Assembly (NCBI RefSeq): GCF_900187455.1
Contig: NZ_FYDX01000022.1
Span: forward strand, 42,190 to 106,189
Direction of reading: 5' to 3'
DNA: 64,000 nt
Origin: Pseudomonas sp. Irchel 3E13
GTDB lineage: Bacteria; Pseudomonadota; Gammaproteobacteria; Pseudomonadales; Pseudomonadaceae
Under the pieces are notes generated by a model. It made no database searches and was not told where the DNA came from. It worked only from the letters and a program-made list of their open reading frames with translations. Positions 1 to 9,810 of the stretch are shown here, one piece after another. Position numbers and translations under genes: made by a program. Within the stretch, counting starts at the first letter, position 1; each line of letters begins with the position of its first letter.

Positions 1-339
1 CTCGACGCTGGTCAGGGCCAGGTAGGTGTTGCGCATGATGGGCAGCAGCGAATAAAGGAACACCGCGGTGATCGCCGGCAGCGGGCCGAGGCCCTGGCCG
101 AACTTCGAGTAGAACGGCAGCAGCAGGCCGAACAGGGCGATCGACGGCACGGTCAGCAGCACCGTGGCGCTGGCCTGCAGCGGGCCGGCGAGGGCGGGGA
201 AGCGGGTCATCAGAATGCCCAGCGGCACGCCCACGACAATCGCCAGGGTGACGGCGATGCCGACGAGGGTGATGTGCTGGCCGGTCAGTTGCAGCACTTG
301 CGCCCAGTCCAGGTGAGTGAAGGTATCCAGCAGGCTCAT
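1..339 (-). CDS. Osmoprotectant ABC transporter permease (OpuC/YehW-like), partial
   Basis: Inner-membrane permease of a glycine betaine/choline-type ABC importer. Only the first 113 residues lie in the window; the C-terminus runs off the left edge. Read from 339 it begins MSLLDTFTHLDWAQVLQLTG and continues into hydrophobic segments with the permease stretch around PSIALFGLLLPF and LLPIMRNTY, matching the second permease of this operon at 1258-1971. The start ATG (339-337) overlaps the stop of the upstream binding protein gene (ATGA overlap), so the two are translationally coupled. An ATP-binding subunit is expected further left but is not visible. Family assignment is firm; the actual substrate is inferred. 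Confidence 0.85.
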   Translation of the reverse strand, partial: MSLLDTFTHLDWAQVLQLTGQHITLVGIAVTLAIVVGVPLGILMTRFPALAGPLQASATVLLTVPSIALFGLLLPFYSKFGQGLGPLPAITAVFLYSLLPIMRNTYLALTSVE

Positions 340-1244
340 TGCGCACCTCCTTGCAGTGGATGCTGGCTGAGGAACTCGTCAGCGACCTTGCCCGGGCTCT
401 GGTGCTCGACATCGACCTTGGCGTTGAGCTGGCGCATGGTCTCGTCGTCCAGTTGTTCCGCCAGCGGCTTGAGCAGTCCGGCCAGTTGCGGGTGGGCGTC
501 GAGCAGTTCTTTGCGCACCACGGGCGCGGCGGTGTAGTCGGGGAAGTAGTGGCGGTCGTCTTCCAGCAGCTTGAGGTCGAAGGCGCTCAGGCGACCGTCG
601 GTGGTGTAGACCAGGCCGGTGAATACCTGGCCGTTGCGCAGGGCGGTGTAGACCAGGCCGGCATCCATCTGGCGGATGTCCTTGCGGGTGAATTGCAGGT
701 CGTAGGTTTCGGTCAGGCCGGTGAGGCCGTCGGGACGGTTGGCGAATTCGGTGTCGAGCGCCAGCACGTGGGTCTGCTTCGGCTCATCGCGCAGCACCTG
801 GTTCAACTGGCTGATGCTGTTCACCTGCGGGTACTGCTCGGCAATGTTGCGCGGCAGGGCCAGGGCGTAGGTGTTGCTGAAGCGCGACGGCGCGAGCCAG
901 ATCAGGCCCTTCTTCGCGTCCAGCTCCTTGACCCGGGCGTAGGTGGCCTCGGCGTTCGGCATGCGTTCGTCGATGTGGTTGTACGACACCAGCGACACGC
1001 CGGTGTATTCCCAGACCATGTCCAGTTGGCCGCTTTCCTGGGCACTGCGCGCCAGATTGCTGCCCAGTCCGCCGGTGATGCGCACGTCGAAGCCGTGCTG
1101 GCGCAGGTAGCGGGCGGTGAGTTCGGCGAGCACGGTCTGCTCGGTGAAGACCCGCGCGCCGATGCGGATCAAGGGTTTTTCGGCGGCCTGGGCAAATCCT
1201 GCGAACAGCAGGACCGCGCCCAGCAGCAAGGCGATTCTTTTCAT
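336..1244 (-). CDS. Osmoprotectant-binding periplasmic protein (OpuAC/OsmF-like)
   Basis: Periplasmic solute-binding protein, 302 aa, for a quaternary-ammonium ABC importer. A Sec signal peptide (MKRIALLLGAVLLFAGFAQAA) is followed by a mature domain beginning KPLIRIGARVFTEQ, with the typical ITGGLGSN and DMVWEYTG segments of the OpuAC family near residues 57-82. Length is normal for OsmF/YehZ/ProX-type proteins. It lies between two permease genes: 13 bp after the upstream permease and overlapping the downstream one by 4 bp, the usual permease-binding protein-permease layout of OpuC/Yeh systems. Substrate (glycine betaine, choline or carnitine) cannot be told from the sequence. Confidence 0.88.
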   Translation of the reverse strand: MKRIALLLGAVLLFAGFAQAAEKPLIRIGARVFTEQTVLAELTARYLRQHGFDVRITGGLGSNLARSAQESGQLDMVWEYTGVSLVSYNHIDERMPNAEATYARVKELDAKKGLIWLAPSRFSNTYALALPRNIAEQYPQVNSISQLNQVLRDEPKQTHVLALDTEFANRPDGLTGLTETYDLQFTRKDIRQMDAGLVYTALRNGQVFTGLVYTTDGRLSAFDLKLLEDDRHYFPDYTAAPVVRKELLDAHPQLAGLLKPLAEQLDDETMRQLNAKVDVEHQSPGKVADEFLSQHPLQGGAQ

Positions 1245-1257
1245 CGGGGTCCCTCGG

Positions 1258-1971
1258 TCAGTGAGTCAGGCCGCGTTCCAGCCAGCGGCGGCTGCACTGG
1301 CTGACCAGCGCGTCGAGCAGCAATGCCAGGGCCGCGGTACAGGCCGCGCCGAGTAGCAATTGCGGCTGATTGTTCAGGGCGATGCCAGGGAAGATCAGGC
1401 TGCCCAGGCTATTGGCACCGATCAGGAACGACAGCGGTGCGGTGCCGACGTTGATCGCCAGGGCCACCCGCACACCGCCGACGATGATCGGCACGGCATT
1501 CGGCAGCTCGACCTTCCACAGCGACTGACGCGGGGTCATGCCGATGCCGGTGGCGGCTTCCTTGAGCGAGGCGGGAACGTTTTTCAGGCCTTCGTAGGTG
1601 TTGCGCACGATGGGCAGCAACGAGGCGAGGAACAGCGCGAAGATCGCGGGGCCGGCGCCGATGCCGAGGATACTCAGGGCAATGGCGAGGACGGCGAGGG
1701 GCGGAACGGTGTTGCCAATGTTGAAGATCTGCATGAAGCGTTCGGCGCGGTCGACCCGGTGCGGTCGACTCAGCGCAATGCCGGCGGGGATACCCACGGC
1801 CAGCGCCGCCACCATCGACAGCAACACCAGCATCAGGTGCGCCTGCAGGTAGAACCAGAGATCGGCGCGGTAGTGCGCGATCGTATCGATGCCGATCCAG
1901 TGGATCAGCAGGGCCAGGATGACGAGCGCGGCGGCCCATCCCATCAGCCCCTTGCCATAGCGTACAGCCAT
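1258..1971 (-). CDS. Osmoprotectant ABC transporter permease (OpuC/YehY-like)
   Basis: Inner-membrane permease, 237 aa, first gene of the minus-strand osmoprotectant operon. The protein has about five to six hydrophobic segments and the permease loop around EAATGIGMTPRQSLWKVELP (about residues 137-156), which contacts the ATPase. I place the start at ATG 1971 (MAVRYGKG) because AAGGAG lies just upstream. The reading frame stays open to 2133, but that extension is Arg/Pro-rich and unlike a permease N-terminus. The binding protein gene follows after 13 bp. This leader gene would carry the operon promoter in 1972-2357. Confidence 0.87.
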   Translation of the reverse strand: MAVRYGKGLMGWAAALVILALLIHWIGIDTIAHYRADLWFYLQAHLMLVLLSMVAALAVGIPAGIALSRPHRVDRAERFMQIFNIGNTVPPLAVLAIALSILGIGAGPAIFALFLASLLPIVRNTYEGLKNVPASLKEAATGIGMTPRQSLWKVELPNAVPIIVGGVRVALAINVGTAPLSFLIGANSLGSLIFPGIALNNQPQLLLGAACTAALALLLDALVSQCSRRWLERGLTH

Positions 1972-2357
1972 AGGCGGACTCCTTTTTATAGTCGGCGCGC
2001 AGACGCCGTCGTGTGTCGCCATTCCAGGCGACGGGCAGTCTGTGCGCGAAAAGCGGCGGGCAAAAATGCGCGCCATGAGCGAAGCCCCGTCAGGCTTGTG
2101 TTGCCGGTGAAACCCACCCCGACCAACGGTCATTGCAGGGGAATGGACGCCTCCATTGCTTTAAAGGTTCCCATCTGAGGCGGCATTTGGCCAGTGTTTA
2201 TCCCTGGGGTGTGCGAAATCTCGCACGAGAAAGCAGCGTGATTCTGACGTGGAGGCGTTGAAGTACCTGCTGTTGGGCCGTTAGTCGCGAGGGAGAGTAT
2301 TTACCTCCGTACTTCTAGCAAATAGTCGCTTGAGGGAATATTCCTTTGGAGGTATTT
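1972..2357. other. Divergent intergenic region
   Basis: About 386 bp between the minus-strand osmoprotectant operon and the plus-strand toxin-antitoxin pair. I see no convincing gene. It must hold promoters for both sides. Visible structure: a short palindrome GTGCGAAATCTCGCAC near 2211-2226, and two elements immediately before the toxin gene that are listed separately. Confidence 0.6.
2335..2344. promoter_or_regulatory. Palindrome GGAATATTCC, possible HigA operator
   Basis: A perfect 10-bp palindrome lies just upstream of the toxin Shine-Dalgarno site (2348-2352). HigA/XRE antitoxins of this kind usually repress their own operon by binding a short palindrome near the promoter, so this is a candidate operator. 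The position is seen; the function is inferred. Confidence 0.35.
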
Positions 2358-2708
2358 TTGAAATGGTCAGTCAGGTTGTGCCCTGAGTTTGCTGCCGAAT
2401 TTCGAACCTACGACGAACGGTTCAGGGAGGAATTGATTTCCCAGATGGAAGTGTTGGAAGCCCTGGGGCCAATGTTGGGACGTCCGAGGGTCGATACCTT
2501 GAATGGCTCCCGGTATTGCAACATGAAGGAGTTGCGGTTTCGGTTCGGTGAGGGGGTGTGGCGCGTAGCTTTTGCTTTTGACCCTTCGCGCTGTGCGGTT
2601 TTGCTTGTTGCAGGCGACAAAGCCGGCGTCGGTCAGGGGCGTTTTTATCAGAAACTCATTGCTCAAGCGGATGAGCGTTTTGGCAGGTACTTGTCAGGAG
2701 AGGTCTAG
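2358..2708 (+). CDS. higB: RelE/ParE-superfamily toxin (HigB/Gp49-like)
   Basis: Probable mRNA-interferase-type toxin of a type II toxin-antitoxin pair, 116 aa. The sequence MKWSVRLCPEF...NMKELRFRFGEGVWRVAFAFDPSRCAVLLVAGDK matches the phage-derived Gp49/HigB family, with its RxAFxFDP strand and a Lys-rich end (FYQKLIAQADERF). There is no ATG. I chose TTG at 2358 because GGAGG (2348-2352) sits 5 bp in front; an in-frame TTG at 2346 would place the SD inside the gene. The stop abuts the antitoxin ATG with no gap, in the toxin-first order typical of higBA. Function is inferred from family and context. Confidence 0.82.
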   Translation: MKWSVRLCPEFAAEFRTYDERFREELISQMEVLEALGPMLGRPRVDTLNGSRYCNMKELRFRFGEGVWRVAFAFDPSRCAVLLVAGDKAGVGQGRFYQKLIAQADERFGRYLSGEV

Positions 2709-3038
2709 ATGTCGATAACACTTGATGAAATACGAGGCAGTCTTTCTCCGGAAAGCAGAGCGCGCGTTCAGTCGCGAACCCGTGAGTTGCTTCGCGAGGA
2801 AATGACATTACAGGCGCTGCGCAAGGAACTGGAAATCACCCAGGAATATGTCGCAGAGCGAATGTCGATTCGGCAGGCCAATGTTTCAAAGGTTGAGAAC
2901 CGCAGCGATATGCTGATTTCCACCCTGCGCAATTACCTGGAGGCGATGGGCGGCAAATTGGACCTGGTTGCTCGCATGCCTGGCCGCCCACCTGTGACGC
3001 TGGAGGGGTTCACCGAGAAATCCAGCACGGTTGAGTGA
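2709..3038 (+). CDS. higA: XRE-family antitoxin (HigA-like)
   Basis: Helix-turn-helix antitoxin, 109 aa, partner of the upstream toxin. The HTH_3/XRE domain spans about residues 40-85 (LRKELEITQEYVAERMSIRQ, then ANVSKVENRSD, with recognition helix QANVSKVE), followed by LRNYLEAMGGKLDLVARMP, typical of HigA-type antitoxins. It should bind and neutralise the toxin and repress the operon. The ATG follows the toxin stop directly. GGTTGAG near the end and a hairpin at 3072-3090 close the unit. Confidence 0.87.
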   Translation: MSITLDEIRGSLSPESRARVQSRTRELLREEMTLQALRKELEITQEYVAERMSIRQANVSKVENRSDMLISTLRNYLEAMGGKLDLVARMPGRPPVTLEGFTEKSSTVE

Positions 3039-3071
3039 CACCTCAACCTGTGTATGGGAATAACAAAATCA

Positions 3072-3090
3072 GGGACCAGATTTTGGTCCC
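3072..3090 (+). terminator. Hairpin after the toxin-antitoxin operon
   Basis: GGGACCA (3072-3078) pairs with TGGTCCC (3084-3090) across a 5-nt loop. There is no T-run after the stem, so it may be a weak terminator or simply an mRNA-stabilising hairpin between higA and prfC. Confidence 0.35.
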
Positions 3091-3148
3091 CGCCCGACTT
3101 CAGGTATGATACCGCCCCATTTTTCAATCCCCAGTCAGGCGATTTCCC

Positions 3149-4732
<1,584 letters not shown>

Positions 4733-4739
4733 TGCAGCG

Positions 4740-4822
4740 ACAAGCTTGAAGCTGCAAGCTACAAGAAGAAGCGGTCCATGCACTGGCCCGCTTTTTCTTG
4801 AGGCTTGCAGCTTGTAGCTTGC
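4740..4822. terminator. Long inverted repeat, bidirectional terminator of prfC and the PotF-like gene
   Basis: Two 35-nt arms (4740-4774 and 4788-4822) pair at about 29 of 35 positions across a 13-nt loop. The inner part, GAAGCGG with CCGCTTTTTC, gives a GC-rich core with an A/T tract. It sits exactly between two convergent genes, so it probably terminates both. The repeated GCTTG(C/A)AGCTTG pattern resembles a dispersed palindrome seen in many Pseudomonas genomes. Confidence 0.65.
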
Positions 4823-4835
4823 ACCTGGCCGAAGG

Positions 4836-5930
4836 TCAGTTACCTGCCTTTATGCCAGTCCAGATCCGCGTCCTGATCCGGTCGATCTTCGCCGGCATCG
4901 CCTCCAGGGCATACAGCTTGCCCATCATGTCTTCGCTCGGATAAATCATGTTGTTGGCCTTGAGCTGCGGGTCTACCAATCCGTCCGCCTTGAGGTTGCC
5001 GTTGGCGTACTGCACGAAGTTGCTGATGTTGGCCATCACGTCCGGCTGCAGCAGGTAGTTCATGTAGGCGTAACCGGCTTTTTCGTCAGGCGCGTCCGCC
5101 GGCATGGCAACCATGTCGAACCACATCGGCGCCCCTTCCTTCGGAATCGAGTAACCCACCTTCACGCCATTCTTCGCTTCCAGCGCACGGTTCTTCGCTT
5201 GCAGGACGTCGCCGGAGAAGCCCACCACTACGCACACGTCGCCATTGGCCAGGTCGCCGGTGTACTTCGATGAGTGGAAGTAGCTGATGTACGGCCGCAC
5301 CTTCATCAGCAACGCCTTGGCTTTCTCGTAGTCCGCCGGGTCCTGGCTGTGGTGCGGCAGGCCGAGGTAGTGCAGGGCGATCGGCAGCAGTTCGGGGCCG
5401 TTATCCAGCACCGCGACGCCGCAGCTTTTCAGCTTGCTGATGTACTCGGGCTTGAAGATCAGGTCCCACGAATCCACCGGGGCGTTGTCGCCGAGCACCG
5501 CCTTGACCTTGTCGATGTTGTAGCCGATGCCGGTGCTGCCCCAGAGGTAAGGGAAGCCGTACTGGTTGCCGGGGTCGTTCACCTCCAGCGCCTTCATCAG
5601 CACCGGGTTGAGGTTCTGCCAGTTGGGCAACTGGCTCTTGTCCAGTTTCTTCAGGGCCTTGCCCTGGATCTGCCGGGCCATGAAGTGGTTGGACGGGAAC
5701 ACCACGTCGTAACCGGAGTTGCCGGTCATCAGTTTGCCGTCGAGGGTTTCGTTGCTGTCGAAGACGTCGTAGGTGGGCACGATGCCGCTGGCCTGCTGGA
5801 AGTTCTTCAACGTGTCGGGCGCGATGTAGCTGGACCAGTTGTAGATTTTCACCGAGTCGGCGGCGTTGGCCACGCCGGCGTTCAGCATCAGGGGTGCGAG
5901 AAGAAGAGGTGCGAGAAGAAGGGTGCGCAT
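4836..5930 (-). CDS. PotF-like polyamine/amine ABC transporter binding protein
   Basis: Periplasmic binding protein, 364 aa, of the PotD/PotF (SpuD/SpuE) family. A signal peptide ends near NAGVANAADS. The mature protein starts KIYNWSSYIAPDTLKNFQ, the family hallmark, and carries the conserved FPSNHFMARQIQGKALKKLD, the WGSTGIGYN strand and a C-terminal YPSEDMMGKLYAL. Length is normal. It is the last gene of a minus-strand run after the cupin (60 bp away), but no permease or ATPase accompanies it, so it must work with a transporter encoded elsewhere. Putrescine-type ligand is inferred from the family. Confidence 0.88.
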   Translation of the reverse strand: MRTLLLAPLLLAPLMLNAGVANAADSVKIYNWSSYIAPDTLKNFQQASGIVPTYDVFDSNETLDGKLMTGNSGYDVVFPSNHFMARQIQGKALKKLDKSQLPNWQNLNPVLMKALEVNDPGNQYGFPYLWGSTGIGYNIDKVKAVLGDNAPVDSWDLIFKPEYISKLKSCGVAVLDNGPELLPIALHYLGLPHHSQDPADYEKAKALLMKVRPYISYFHSSKYTGDLANGDVCVVVGFSGDVLQAKNRALEAKNGVKVGYSIPKEGAPMWFDMVAMPADAPDEKAGYAYMNYLLQPDVMANISNFVQYANGNLKADGLVDPQLKANNMIYPSEDMMGKLYALEAMPAKIDRIRTRIWTGIKAGN

Positions 5931-5990
5931 GTCCGGGTTACCTTGCGTTGTCTGTTGTTATCGAAGGCAGGCGATCAGCGGATCAAAAGA

Positions 5991-6332
5991 TCAAAAAATC
6001 AGTACGTAGGTTTTGCGCACGGTCTCCTGGATATCCCAGATGCCGGTGCTGTTGGCCGGTAGCATCAGTGCGTCTCCGGCTTCTATGGACAGCGGCTCGC
6101 CGCCGTCGGGGGTGAAGGTGCAGCGGCCTTTGACGAAGTGGCAGAACTCCTGTTGCACGATCTGCCGCCGCCAGCGCCCCGGCGTGCATTCCCAGATGCC
6201 GGTTTCGACGCCGTCGCTGCGTTCGACGCAGGTGACCGACGTCACCGCGACGGGCTCGCCGAGGGGCACGGCGACGGGGTTGGAGCTGTCAAGCGCGACA
6301 GTCTCGGTGTGTTTGAACTGGGTGATGCTCAT
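5991..6332 (-). CDS. Cupin-domain protein (DUF861/EutQ-like)
   Basis: Small single-domain cupin, 113 aa. The core reads CTPGRWRRQIVQQEFCHFVKGR, then TFTPDGGEPLSIEAGDALML, PANSTGIWDIQETVRKTYVL, the usual Cupin_3 pattern found beside amine and amino-acid catabolic genes in Pseudomonas. Metal-binding residues are sparse, so an enzyme activity is uncertain; a ligand-binding or isomerase role is possible. It lies 26 bp after the FAD oxidase gene and 60 bp before the binding protein gene on the same strand, which points to one operon. SD AGAGG precedes the ATG. Confidence 0.8.
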   Translation of the reverse strand: MSITQFKHTETVALDSSNPVAVPLGEPVAVTSVTCVERSDGVETGIWECTPGRWRRQIVQQEFCHFVKGRCTFTPDGGEPLSIEAGDALMLPANSTGIWDIQETVRKTYVLIF

Positions 6333-6358
6333 GGCCGGTGAACCTCTGTGGTGAAAAG

Positions 6359-7765
6359 TCAGTGCATGAAGCCTTGCATGAGATCAGCCAGGCCACCGGC
6401 CAGGCGCCGGCGCCACGGCGGGCTGGCGGGGCTGGCGAGGGTGCGGTCCTCGAACACGAAACTCTGGATGATCGCGTTGTAGCCCAGCCAGCGGCAGGGT
6501 TCCGGCGGCCAACTGGCGAGGCTCGACAGCGGACGGTTGTCGTGGACCCACGGCTGCGCGGTGAGTGCGTTGTGCTGGTCGAGGATCAGCGCGGCGAGGG
6601 TGCGCCCACCGAGGTTGGTGGCGCCCACCCCTTCGCCGCCGTAACCGCCGGCGAGGGCGATGCCGCGCTGGCGGTCGCAGAGCATGTGCGGGCGGAAGCG
6701 TCGCGCCATGCCCAGGTTGCCGCCCCAGGAATGGGTGATGCGCGCGCTCTTCAGGTGCGGGAACAGCTCGCCGAACAGGTAGCGGCGCAGTTCGATTTCG
6801 TTGTGGGTCAGGCTGAAGTCTTCACGCAGGCGACCGCCGAAGCGGTAGCCGCCGCGGGCGCCGAACACTAGGCGGTCATCGCGGGTGCGCTGGCCGTAGG
6901 TGACCTGACGGCTGCTTTCGCTGAACGCCTGGCCTTGGGCAAGGCCGATCTGTTCCCAGGCGGATTCGGGCAGCGGCTCGGTCGCCACCAGCAGGCTTTG
7001 CACTGGCAGTTGATGCTTGCCCAGCGGCGGCAGGCTGGCCGCGTAGCCTTCCACCGCCGGCACCGCCCACTGGCAGCGGATCGACGCCAGTGGCGTGCGT
7101 ACCTGACCGGGGTTCCAGTCGATGGCCGGGGTGTTTTCGTAGATCGTCACGCCGAGGTTTTCGACGGCGCGGGCCAGGCCGCGAACGAGTTTCGCCGGCT
7201 GAATGGTGGCGGTGTGCGGGCTGAAGATCGCGCCGTAGGCGTTGCTGACCCGCAGTTGCCCTTCCAGTTCTTCGGGGCGTAGCCAGCGGTAGTCGTCTTC
7301 GCGCATGCCCTGGCGGTACAGGTCGTCGAGCCAGGCCCGCAGGCTGCGTTCCTGTTCCGGGTAGCGGGCGGCGCAGTAGAGCACGCCGCCTTTGCGGTAG
7401 TCGCAATCGATGCCTTCGCGCTGCAACACGCTGTGGACTTCATCAGGGATGCCGTGGAGCAGGTCGATGCTCTCGCGTCGTTGTTGCGGCGAGAGGGTGG
7501 CGAGCAGGCGGTCTTCGCCGAGCAGGTTGCCCATCAGCCAGCCACCGTTGCGCCCGGAGGCGCCGAAGCCGGCGATATTGGCTTCGATGATGGCGATGTT
7601 CAGGTGGGGCGCCTGGCGCTTGAGGTAATAGGCGGTCCACAGGCCGGTGTAGCCGGCGCCGATGATGCAGACGTCGAGGTCGAGGTCCTGGCGCAGGGCC
7701 GGGCGCGCGCAGAGCGGCTCTTCGAGTTGGTCCATCCAGAGGCTGATCGTGCGCCAGGGTTGCAT
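6359..7765 (-). CDS. FAD-dependent amine oxidase (PuuB/DadA-like)
   Basis: Flavoprotein oxidoreductase of the DAO family, 468 aa. The N-terminal dinucleotide-binding motif is VCIIGAGYTGLWTAYYLKR (about residues 31-49), followed by EANIAGFGASGRNGGW, the pattern of gamma-glutamylputrescine oxidase PuuB. The C-terminal FAD-closing motif is ALAGGYGGEGVGATNLGGRTLA. I chose ATG 7765 (MQPWRTISLW) because GGAG lies 9 bp upstream; a GTG at 7780 would include that site. It heads an operon with the cupin and PotF-like genes, with an AraC-type regulator upstream on the same strand. An amine or gamma-glutamyl amine substrate is inferred. Confidence 0.85.
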   Translation of the reverse strand: MQPWRTISLWMDQLEEPLCARPALRQDLDLDVCIIGAGYTGLWTAYYLKRQAPHLNIAIIEANIAGFGASGRNGGWLMGNLLGEDRLLATLSPQQRRESIDLLHGIPDEVHSVLQREGIDCDYRKGGVLYCAARYPEQERSLRAWLDDLYRQGMREDDYRWLRPEELEGQLRVSNAYGAIFSPHTATIQPAKLVRGLARAVENLGVTIYENTPAIDWNPGQVRTPLASIRCQWAVPAVEGYAASLPPLGKHQLPVQSLLVATEPLPESAWEQIGLAQGQAFSESSRQVTYGQRTRDDRLVFGARGGYRFGGRLREDFSLTHNEIELRRYLFGELFPHLKSARITHSWGGNLGMARRFRPHMLCDRQRGIALAGGYGGEGVGATNLGGRTLAALILDQHNALTAQPWVHDNRPLSSLASWPPEPCRWLGYNAIIQSFVFEDRTLASPASPPWRRRLAGGLADLMQGFMH

Positions 7766-7828
7766 CGGGTTCCGCTCCACATCATCAGGGTGTGGGGCCG
7801 ATCCTAGTGGCGGGCGGGACGTGCTGTC

Positions 7829-8635
7829 TTACGTGCGTGCACGCAGGGAAATCTGCTTCACATAGGCCTTGGGCGACAGCCCGGTGTGCTCGCGGAAGCA
7901 CTTGTAGAACGCCGACAGCGAATTGAAGCCGGCATCGAAAGCCAGTTCGTCGACGGGCGCGCTGGCGCTGGCTTCGCCCAGGCCGGCCAGCAGATGGTGC
8001 AGGCGGGCCTGGTTGACGTAGCGGTAGAAGCTCTGGCCGAGGACCTGGTTGAGCAGGTAGGAAATCTGGTTGCGGCTGTAGCCGCTCTCTTTGGCGACGC
8101 GTTGCAGGTCCAGTTCAGGATCGAGATAGGGGCGCTGGCGCTGGAAGTAGTGCTCGAGGTCCTGGGCCATGGTGCTCAACTGCCGTGGCGACAGGCCCAG
8201 GCGACTGGTGGCGGGGCGCGGGCCGGTGCGGCTGGCGCGTGTGGCGTCCCGGCGCACCAGGGTGGCGTATTCGTTGACCCGCCAGATCAGCCCGTCCCTG
8301 ACGGTGATGGCTTCGCTGGACTGGAACGCGACCAGGCCCTCGCCACCCTGCACCGTCACCTGGTACTGGATGAAGGCGGTGCAGCCATCGACGCGGATGC
8401 GGTCGCTGTGAATGATGTCTTCGCCGGCCTCATGGGGCAGGCAGGCGCGCACGTAGTCGCGCAGCTCACGGTAGCCGAGCACGCGGTTCTGGAAGAAGTC
8501 GTGGTACTCGACATCCGGGTGGTAGAGCGCCATTACCCCGTCCAGGTCACGGTGCTTCCAGCACAGGTGATAGCGCAGCACGGTGTCGGCGGTGAGCGGG
8601 GTTTGGGCGGGGCCGTCGGGGAAGGTCTGGGTCAT
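7829..8635 (-). CDS. NTF2/SnoaL-AraC fusion transcriptional regulator
   Basis: Transcription factor, 268 aa, with an unusual N-terminal domain. Residues about 14-130 form an NTF2/SnoaL-like fold (LRYHLCWKHRDLDGVMALYH, PDVEYHDFF, then LIWRVNEYATLV), probably the ligand sensor. Residues about 150-265 are an AraC-family double helix-turn-helix (LQRVAKESGYSRNQISYLLN and FDAGFNSLSAFYKCFREHTG, then LSPKAY). It lies 64 bp before the amine oxidase gene on the same strand and is the obvious candidate regulator of that operon. The ligand is unknown. Confidence 0.87.
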   Translation of the reverse strand: MTQTFPDGPAQTPLTADTVLRYHLCWKHRDLDGVMALYHPDVEYHDFFQNRVLGYRELRDYVRACLPHEAGEDIIHSDRIRVDGCTAFIQYQVTVQGGEGLVAFQSSEAITVRDGLIWRVNEYATLVRRDATRASRTGPRPATSRLGLSPRQLSTMAQDLEHYFQRQRPYLDPELDLQRVAKESGYSRNQISYLLNQVLGQSFYRYVNQARLHHLLAGLGEASASAPVDELAFDAGFNSLSAFYKCFREHTGLSPKAYVKQISLRART

Positions 8636-8886
8636 GGCGGAAATAGTGCCGAGGGGGCTGAGTGTTGTGCAAGTCCCGGGGACTCATGGTCGATCCGTGG
8701 CGGTGAAACGGAAACATCTTGCATAAAACCCACCAGCGCTTCGCCAATCCGGCATTTTGCACGGTCCTAAGACGCCCACCTGCCGGCAAACCCCCGGATT
8801 CATTGGGGTTCATCATTTGAAACATTTGGCATGCCGGGTGCACCGTTGTTGAGCGTAGGGACATTTCGCTCACCGGAGAGGCGCAC

Positions 8887-9783
8887 ATGATCACGACTAA
8901 CGATTACTCACCCACGCTCGATGCAGGCCCGAATCGCTCGGGTGTGTCCTGGGCGGCCATATTCGCAGGCGCTGCGGCGGCGGCGGCCTTGTCACTGATT
9001 CTGGTGGTCTTGGGCGCCGGGCTCGGCTTCGCCGCGACCTCGCCCTGGGCCAGCGAAGGGGCCAGTGCCAAGGCGCTGGGGATTTCGACCATCATCTGGT
9101 TGCTGTTGACCCAGATCCTCGCGTCCGGCCTGGGTGGCTACCTCGCCGGTCGGCTGCGGGTGAAATGGGCCAACCTGCATGGCGATGAGGTGTACTTCCG
9201 CGACACCGCGCATGGCTTCCTGTCGTGGGCAGTCGCCACGCTGGTAGCGGCCGTGCTGGTCGTCGGCACGGTCGGCAGCATGGCCGGTGCCGGTGTTCAG
9301 GCGGGTGCCGTCGCGGCAGCCAACAGCGATGCGTCGATGGGCTACTTCGTTGACAGCCTGTTCCGTGGCGAAGGCCCCGCGCCGGTAAGCGACGATGCCG
9401 CCAATGGCGTGGCTGCGCGCATTCTGGCCCGCACCGTGACCCAAGACCGCGCCCTGGCGCCGGAAGACCATGCCTACCTGGCACAACTGGTGGCACAACG
9501 CACTCGCCTGACCCAGGCGGAAGCCGAGGCGCGGGTGGATCAGGTGGTCGGTCAGGTGCAACAGGCGAAAGTCGAGGCCAAACAAGCGGCTGACACCGCG
9601 GCCAAGGTAGCGGCATGGACGGCGCTGTGGACCTTCGTCGCCCTGCTGTGTGGCGCGTTCTTCGCCAGCTTCGCGGCGCTGTTCGGCGGTCGTCAGCGTG
9701 ATCAGGCGCGCTGGCTCGAAAGTGACACCGTGGGCTATGCCGACCGGCATGTAGCGCACAACCCTGCTGCCCCGATTCGTTAA
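8887..9783 (+). CDS. PhnA-like membrane protein
   Basis: Integral membrane protein, 298 aa, of unknown function. After a short polar N-terminus come hydrophobic segments at about 20-48, 62-88, 108-138 and 237-262, rich in Ala and Gly (FAGAAAAAALSLILVVLGAG). Between the third and fourth lies a soluble helical part (LTQAEAEARVDQVVGQVQQA) that could form a coiled coil. It matches a family often labelled PhnA-like in Pseudomonas, but nothing here supports a phosphonate role. SD GGAGAGG precedes the ATG. A 24-codon gene follows 27 bp later, probably in the same transcript. Confidence 0.75.
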   Translation: MITTNDYSPTLDAGPNRSGVSWAAIFAGAAAAAALSLILVVLGAGLGFAATSPWASEGASAKALGISTIIWLLLTQILASGLGGYLAGRLRVKWANLHGDEVYFRDTAHGFLSWAVATLVAAVLVVGTVGSMAGAGVQAGAVAAANSDASMGYFVDSLFRGEGPAPVSDDAANGVAARILARTVTQDRALAPEDHAYLAQLVAQRTRLTQAEAEARVDQVVGQVQQAKVEAKQAADTAAKVAAWTALWTFVALLCGAFFASFAALFGGRQRDQARWLESDTVGYADRHVAHNPAAPIR

Positions 9784-9810
9784 TTGAAATGAACTAGAAG
9801 GAGAACAATC

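Noticed and set aside
8887..9783. A phosphonate-related role for the PhnA-like protein
   Set aside because: The protein is an integral membrane protein with no zinc-ribbon or phosphonate motifs, and no phn genes are near.
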